Origin: Undibacterium sp.
GTDB lineage: Bacteria > Pseudomonadota > Gammaproteobacteria > Burkholderiales > Burkholderiaceae_D
Assembly: GCF_030651495.1 (NCBI RefSeq)
Contig: NZ_JAUSFI010000009.1
Coordinates: 62,001-126,000 of the forward strand
DNA length: 64,000 nucleotides
Direction of reading: 5' to 3'
The translations under genes and the position numbers were made by a program. Each line of letters begins with the position of its first letter. Position 1 is the stretch's first letter. Below are positions 59,586 to 64,000 of this stretch, piece after piece. The notes beneath the pieces are model-generated. The model was given only the letters and a program-made list of their open reading frames with translations. It ran no database searches and had not been told where the DNA came from.

Positions 59586-60719
59586 TCACTTATGCCATTT
59601 TTCATCCAAAAAACCGATGTGGTCAGTCGTGGCGTTTCTGGCATCGTCGATGCTGATTTTCTTTTCCTGCAACAAGGTCTTCAGCGCCGCATTCATCGAA
59701 TAACAGCCGGCGGCAGCCTTGGTGTCCATCAACGCGCGGATACCGACGATGCCGTTGGACTCAATCATCTTCACCACTTCCGGATTCGAGGTCAGACATT
59801 CGGTGGCAAGGTAATAGCGTTCACCGGCCAAAGATGGCAGCAGCGCCTGACACAAGACGCCGCGCAAGGCTTGCGCCAAGGCCTGAGCCTGCGGCTCGCC
59901 GTTGCCCAGCAAGCGCAGCATTTTTTGCAAACCCAGCTCGGTCGAGCGCGCGTGCAGCGAAGCGAGCACCAGCGGCCCCGATTCGGCTAGCGCCAGCGCT
60001 TCTTGCGCCGTCTGGGCATCGCGGATCTCGCCGATCACGATCACGTCCGGGCGTTCACGCAAGGCATCCAGCGCGCCCAGATAGTAACTCTCGACGTCGC
60101 CATCAAAACCCACTTCGCGCTGCGTGATGATGCATTTGCGTTGCGGGATCAAGGTTTCGACCGGGTCTTCAATCGTGATGATATGGCCGGAACGGGTCTT
60201 GTTGATCTGATCCAGCATCGAGGCGATGGTCGTCGACTTACCCTGGCAAGTATCGCCGATGATCAGCACCAGACCGCTGGTGAGCTTGGCAAAATCCTGC
60301 TCGCACTGGCGCAAACCGAGTTGGCTCAGCGCCATCGGTTCGCGCGGAAAACGCCGGATCACGCAACCGAGACGTTTCTTGCCCTGGAAAGTGAAGCAGT
60401 TAGCGCGGATGCGCGCGGTATTCAAATCGATAGACCGGTCAAAGGCGCGATCCTGTATCCGCTCGGACCAGTTGGGCTCGATCACTTCAAAAAATTCTTC
60501 CAGCTCTTCCTTGGTGATCGGCGAATCCGTCACCGCCACCAAGCCCTTAGGCTGGCGCAGCATAATCGGGCTGTTCTGATGGATCAGAATATCGCTAAAA
60601 CTCAGGCGAGAATTGAGCAAATGCAGGATTTGCTCGACCAAGGTGCCAAACACCGGATGGTCTTCATTTTCGATATACGACAGCGTGCGAATTTGTGAGG
60701 ACAACTGAGCTTCCATCAT
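59586..60719 (-). CDS. PilT/PilU-type twitching motility ATPase, orphan
   Basis: With the ATG at 60719 (AGGAG nine bases upstream) the product is 377 residues. It is a PilT-family hexameric ATPase: Walker A IGDTCQGKSTT at about residues 155-162 (GDTCQGKS, instead of the usual GPTGSGKS), Asp box ITIEDPVE, Walker B-like RPDVIVIGEIRD and the His box LVLASLHARS, all PilT/PilU landmarks. It powers type IV pilus retraction. No other pilus gene is in the window, so it would supplement pili encoded elsewhere. The lack of the C-terminal AIRNLI motif fits the PilU-like side of the family. Confidence 0.85.
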   Translation of the reverse strand: MMEAQLSSQIRTLSYIENEDHPVFGTLVEQILHLLNSRLSFSDILIHQNSPIMLRQPKGLVAVTDSPITKEELEEFFEVIEPNWSERIQDRAFDRSIDLNTARIRANCFTFQGKKRLGCVIRRFPREPMALSQLGLRQCEQDFAKLTSGLVLIIGDTCQGKSTTIASMLDQINKTRSGHIITIEDPVETLIPQRKCIITQREVGFDGDVESYYLGALDALRERPDVIVIGEIRDAQTAQEALALAESGPLVLASLHARSTELGLQKMLRLLGNGEPQAQALAQALRGVLCQALLPSLAGERYYLATECLTSNPEVVKMIESNGIVGIRALMDTKAAAGCYSMNAALKTLLQEKKISIDDARNATTDHIGFLDEKWHK

Positions 60720-61228
60720 TCTTAAATCTCCTGGTTGAAACATACCGCTGATTATAAACTCAGTGCATTTGCGCTAGGGAAAGATTATCCAGTTTGTCGT
60801 TTTCAGGTAAGTCCATGAGTGGGCGCTTGGGTAAAAAGCGGACAGATGCATCACTGCGCTTTTAAAAAGCCACCACGGCCAGAGCGCACATTCCATGCGG
60901 GTCTCCAGCCACTCTGGCCTGCAAGCCGCATGGGTATTGCGTGAGCGGCGTGTCGGTTTTTTGTTGTTTAGATGAATGGCACTATTCGCCGGCATTTGGG
61001 CATAGGGGGCGGGGAAGTGACAAGACAAGCGGTGAATCAGCATTGCGGTCATATCGTTCCACCGCAGCCAGGGTCGTTGCGCACGCGATGGTGAATGCGC
61101 TATGATCACCGGCAGTAACAAAGCCGCGATACCCGTCTGTCAATGTTCACCATGGCGACGACCTCGTGCAATGGGCTTGCACCCTCCCTATGATCAACTT
61201 AATGCCCCTTCTTTTACCTGAGATTCAC
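60720..61228. other. Gap with REP copy 8 and a candidate promoter
   Basis: No gene is apparent. The REP-like palindrome at 60878-60949 and a candidate promoter (TTGCGC at 61077-61082, TATGAT at 61101-61106, 18-bp spacing) about 120 bp upstream of the tesB-like ATG are the recognisable elements. An in-frame extension of the tesB-like frame to 61166 lacks a good start. Confidence 0.45.
60878..60949. repeat. REP-like palindrome, copy 8
   Basis: GCCAGAGCGCACATTCCATG and CCGCATGGGTATTGCGTGAG form arms around GTCTCCAGCCACTCTGGCCT. The loop shares GTCT-CAGCCACTCTGGCCTGCAAG with copy 9, so the two copies are close relatives. Confidence 0.75.
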
Positions 61229-62143
61229 ATGCAGCAAGACTCCGTTACCCCCGCCATTTCAGACAACAAAACCAGCACGGCCCTGAGCCAGTTGCTCAGC
61301 ACATTCGAGCTCGACTGCGTCAAGCCCGATCACTACATCGGGCAGAGCCTGGATCTGGGGTTCCGCAATTTGTTTGGCGGACACATACTCGGGCAGGCGC
61401 TGGTGGCCGCCGGAAATACCTGCGATCAGCGCAATGCGCATTCCCTGCACGCCTATTTCATCCGAGGCGGCGATCCACGCGCGCCTATCGATTACAACGT
61501 GGACCGGATTCGGGATGGCAACAGTTTCAGCGTGCGCCGCGTGACGGCATCCCAGGGCGGCAAAGCGATCCTGATTCTGTCGTCATCGTTTCAGGCCGAC
61601 GAGGCAGGCTTCGAGCATCAGATCGAGATGCCGGACGTACCGCCACCCGAATCGCTGGCAGGCGTGGCCAGCAACACTCGTCCGGTCACTGAACTGATTT
61701 CTTCCGGAGCGAAAGGAAAATTCACCAGTGATCTCGCCATCGAGATACGCCCCATTGATCCGGTCGATCCTTATCACCCGGAAAAGAAGGCGCCGGTTCA
61801 ATACGTCTGGTTTCGCGCCGATGGGTCGGTTCCTGATAATCAGGCCCTGCAAAAATGCCTGCTAGCCTATGCATCCGACTTTGGCTTGCTTGGCACCTCC
61901 ATGCGGCCGCATGGCGTCACCTACTATCAGCCCGGCATGGTGATGGCGAGTCTTGATCATGCGATGTGGTTTTATCGCGATTTCCGTATCGACGAATGGC
62001 TGCTCTATGCCTGCGAAAGCCCCACCGCCGGACATGCCCGCGGACTCAATCGTGGCAATATCTTTAGCCGCGATGGGAAGCTGGTAGCTTGCGTGGCGCA
62101 GGAAGGATTGATCAGGCAGCTAGGCGAAACCTCCGGCGCTTAA
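61229..62143 (+). CDS. tesB: Acyl-CoA thioesterase II
   Basis: The 304-residue double-hotdog protein reads SQLLSTFELDCVKPDHYIGQSLDLGFRNLFGGHILGQALVAAGNTC, and YFIRGGDPRAPIDYNVDRIRDGNSFSVRRVTASQ then IRPIDPVDPYHPEKKAP, matching TesB. The catalytic-triad region with Asp lies in the second domain (SLDHAMWFYRDFRIDEWLLY). It hydrolyses medium- and long-chain acyl-CoAs in the cytoplasm. The start ATG is taken at 61229. Confidence 0.9.
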   Translation: MQQDSVTPAISDNKTSTALSQLLSTFELDCVKPDHYIGQSLDLGFRNLFGGHILGQALVAAGNTCDQRNAHSLHAYFIRGGDPRAPIDYNVDRIRDGNSFSVRRVTASQGGKAILILSSSFQADEAGFEHQIEMPDVPPPESLAGVASNTRPVTELISSGAKGKFTSDLAIEIRPIDPVDPYHPEKKAPVQYVWFRADGSVPDNQALQKCLLAYASDFGLLGTSMRPHGVTYYQPGMVMASLDHAMWFYRDFRIDEWLLYACESPTAGHARGLNRGNIFSRDGKLVACVAQEGLIRQLGETSGA

Positions 62144-62190
62144 TATGGACGGGGGCAAGCCAGCGTTATTTTTTTCAAAATACCACCCCG

Positions 62191-62263
62191 GCCAGCGCGC
62201 ATATTCCATGCGGGTCTGCAGCCACTCTGGCCTGCAAGCCGCATGGAATATGCGCGAGCGGGC
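62191..62263. repeat. REP-like palindrome, copy 9 (extended arms)
   Basis: GCCAGCGCGCATATTCCATG and CCGCATGGAATATGCGCGAG are near-perfect arms, and the flanks also mirror each other (CAAAATACCACCC on the left, TACTGCATTTTG on the right), extending the inverted repeat to roughly 37 bp per side. Confidence 0.8.
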
Positions 62264-62338
62264 TACTGCATTTTGAAATATTCACCGTATCGAGAATAGC
62301 TACAGCGCCCGGATAAGGTGGGGCCAATATTCACTCGC

Positions 62339-63394
62339 TCACGTGGCAGCAGCGACCAAACGCTTTTTCAAGGCGAGCGCACGTTGCTCTATCAAATGCC
62401 AGGACACAACGGCAAGGGCAAGGGTGATGAGCGCCGACAACCCCATCAGCGCCAGCACAGAGATCCCGGGACACAAGGCGGCCACCGATTGCTGTACCGG
62501 GAAGGCGTAGATATACACGCCATACGAATAATCCCCGACGGCATTGTATTTTCTGATCCCGCCAGCAGGTACATAAGCGAGGTAAAACAGGATATAGCCA
62601 ACGCTGAATTGATACACGGCGAAAAATGCCTGCTGATTGAGCAGGCCGGACACCAGCAAAGCGACGCCAAGCAACGCAAAAATCGGTCCTGAGAGTCGCA
62701 CCCGATCTTTCAGCACCCAATACGCGGCCCCGGAGAAGAACATAAAAAACAGTCTGATTGACTGATTTTCATCCAAGATATAAAAATAATGGATAAAAAC
62801 TAACACCCCGCCCACGGCTGCACTAGCCAGTATCAGCGCACGAAGCAGCATCACATGCTGTTTCTTTGCGAAGCGGCTGAGCCAGAAAAACAGCCCCAAA
62901 AAAATGTACATTTTGACTTCATACACCATCGTCCACAGCGAGCCATTCACCGCGCCCTTATACGGATTGCGGTCGAAGACCCCGGGCAAGTAATACGCAA
63001 CGCCTGCAATCAGCGTGACGCATTTCATCAAATAAAAATAAAGTTGCGGGTGGAGATAGTAAGACGCCAAAGGCAGCGAAGTAAAAATGGCCCCGAGCAC
63101 GAATACCGTCAACAGCAGCATCAGCAGCAGCGCGGGATAAATCCGCAAGACTCTGGCCCACACATATTCCGACAAACTTTGACGGGTGAGCAGACTGCCT
63201 GCCACCAAAAAACCGCTGGCAATAAAAAACAGATCGACAGCCATGAACCCTAAACTGATCCCAAGACTCGGTTTGAATGGCTCAGCATGATTCAGCAAGG
63301 CGAAACTATGATCAACAAGCACGGCAAGCGCAGCGATGATGCGAATTAGGTTGAAATTGTTATTTTTTCCCTGGGTAAAATTCGATAACTTCAT
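62339..63394 (-). CDS. Acyltransferase 3 family membrane protein (OafA/YrhL-like)
   Basis: The 351-residue protein has about ten membrane helices and the family start NNNFNLIRIIAALAVLVDHSFALL, with the His that is thought to be catalytic, then DLFFIASGFLVAGSLL and WARVLRIYPALLLML. These enzymes O-acetylate sugars or other envelope targets. A terminal SGNH domain is absent. The gene is single, between a REP copy and intergenic sequence. Confidence 0.87.
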   Translation of the reverse strand: MKLSNFTQGKNNNFNLIRIIAALAVLVDHSFALLNHAEPFKPSLGISLGFMAVDLFFIASGFLVAGSLLTRQSLSEYVWARVLRIYPALLLMLLLTVFVLGAIFTSLPLASYYLHPQLYFYLMKCVTLIAGVAYYLPGVFDRNPYKGAVNGSLWTMVYEVKMYIFLGLFFWLSRFAKKQHVMLLRALILASAAVGGVLVFIHYFYILDENQSIRLFFMFFSGAAYWVLKDRVRLSGPIFALLGVALLVSGLLNQQAFFAVYQFSVGYILFYLAYVPAGGIRKYNAVGDYSYGVYIYAFPVQQSVAALCPGISVLALMGLSALITLALAVVSWHLIEQRALALKKRLVAAAT

Positions 63395-63728
63395 TTAAAA
63401 ATGTCCGGTTCAAAATTCAAAATAAGCGCGCGCAAGCTGCCTGCGCCATAAGCGCGACATTATCCGATGAAAACCCCCTGTGGCGACCGGAATCTGAACA
63501 TGGCGGGCCAGGGGATTGCCGGAGTGGAGTGAAGGGGGATTGCTGAGGTGACTTAAAAAGGCTGTTTTGGCGCGGCGATCTGAAACAAAGGAATGTCATT
63601 TCGCCACACCAGTACCGTTGGAAAAACTTCTATTTCACCCTCTTGGCAATAACAAATAAAAGGGCGCGCATAGCGCACCCGGTTCAATACCCGTCCCCCA
63701 TTAAATCGATGACGGGAGTGCCTGAAAA
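63395..63728. other. Intergenic gap with a minus-strand terminator
   Basis: No gene is seen. The region has GC-rich inverted sequence near 63428 (GCGCGCGC) and the terminator of the HMG-CoA lyase gene on the minus strand at 63654-63680. Confidence 0.45.
63654..63680 (-). terminator. Terminator of the HMG-CoA lyase gene
   Basis: On the minus strand GGGTGCGC and GCGCGCCC pair around a TAT loop and are followed by TTTTATTT; it lies about 50 bp past the stop codon. Confidence 0.7.
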
Positions 63729-64000
63729 TCACCCCAGCCGCTTGGCCGCCAGCGCATTCCCTGCCCGGCTCACCGCCTTGCGTCCCAGATGCGCAGAAAT
63801 GAACTGTCCCGCATCGACCACCGCATCCAAATCTATCCCGGTGGCGATTCCCAATCCCTGCAGCAAGAACAGCACGTCTTCGGTCGCGACATTGCCGGTC
63901 GCGCCTTTGGCATACGGGCAGCCGCCCAGGCCGGCAACCGACGAATGGAAAATCGAAATCCCGACTTCGAGACTGGCGTAAATATTCGCCAGCGCCTGGC
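63729..64000 (-). CDS. Hydroxymethylglutaryl-CoA lyase, C-terminal part
   Basis: This leftward gene enters from the right edge; about 90 C-terminal residues are visible. They read LEVGISIFHSSVAGLGGCPYAKGATGNVATEDVLFLLQGLGI, which is the HMG-CoA lyase active-site loop with the conserved Cys (GGCPYAKGATGN), and end at AAKRLG. The enzyme splits HMG-CoA to acetoacetate and acetyl-CoA in leucine and terpenoid-acid breakdown, which fits the other acyl-CoA genes of the window. Confidence 0.93.
   Translation of the reverse strand, partial: QALANIYASLEVGISIFHSSVAGLGGCPYAKGATGNVATEDVLFLLQGLGIATGIDLDAVVDAGQFISAHLGRKAVSRAGNALAAKRLG

Noticed and set aside
8704-62263. CRISPR array
   Set aside because: The repeats are palindromic, degenerate and kilobases apart, without regular spacers or cas genes.

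Overview
The window looks like a chromosomal segment of a Gram-negative betaproteobacterium of the order Burkholderiales, most likely family Oxalobacteraceae and perhaps Undibacterium-like. This is an inference from gene content: PEP-CTERM, DUF4124, TssQ-like, YjgN, TIGR03862 and RHH_4 proteins, a LIV-type transporter paired with acyl ligases, and moderate GC with a few AT-rich islands. I see no rRNA, convincing tRNA, CRISPR array, prophage or complete insertion sequence.

Layout. 1-4.7 kb: a truncated AI-2E-type permease, a MAPEG protein, a glycine-zipper envelope protein, a Cache-GGDEF diguanylate cyclase, and a Crp/Fnr regulator coupled to a DUF2520 Rossmann protein. 4.7-13.7 kb: a structured leader, then a collinear operon of an acyl-CoA ligase, LivG, LivH, LivM, LivK-like binding protein, LivF and a PaaK-like ligase. 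This is a complete import-and-activate system for an unidentified carboxylic acid. 13.6-16.3 kb: a mosaic duplication carrying two secreted Cache proteins, a copied 3' end of the PaaK-like gene and a 133-bp identical direct repeat around an AT-rich insert. 16.5-23 kb: a GH39-like lipoprotein, an alpha-carbonic anhydrase, a nitronate monooxygenase divergent from a TetR regulator, an enoyl-CoA hydratase, DUF1294, and an internally deleted SGNH hydrolase. 23.4-43.9 kb: mostly housekeeping and accessory genes (MBL hydrolase, DUF1289, YbaK, PilZ, TIGR03862 flavoprotein, orphan sugar-type binding protein, GlpD, exonuclease, TPR protein, PEP-CTERM protein, GshA, PEGA kinase plus TssQ-like lipoprotein, methyltransferase-M48-YjgN operon).

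44-45.3 kb is a graveyard: a truncated IS1182-type transposase and a deleted C39-peptidase ABC exporter, bounded by REP-like repeats. 45.4-54.8 kb is a lipid-metabolism block: oleate hydratase, an SMR pump, and a seven-gene leftward acyl-CoA degradation operon (thiolase, FAS1-like and MaoC hydratase halves, SDR, acyl-CoA dehydrogenase, thioesterase, acyl-CoA ligase). It is divergent from a TetR regulator with two near-perfect 16-bp operators between them. 55-64 kb: an M14 peptidase/hydrolase pair, an RHH protein, a DJ-1 protein, a second diguanylate cyclase, a PilU-like ATPase, TesB, an acyltransferase and the 3' end of an HMG-CoA lyase gene.

Two families of short non-coding repeats run through the window: at least ten REP/BIME-like palindromes built on a CGCATAnnCCATGCGG arm, and a two-copy MITE-like element with terminal inverted repeats. 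Together with the mosaic duplication and the candidate structured leader they are the least explained parts of the window. All calls come from reading the sequence; no database search was run.
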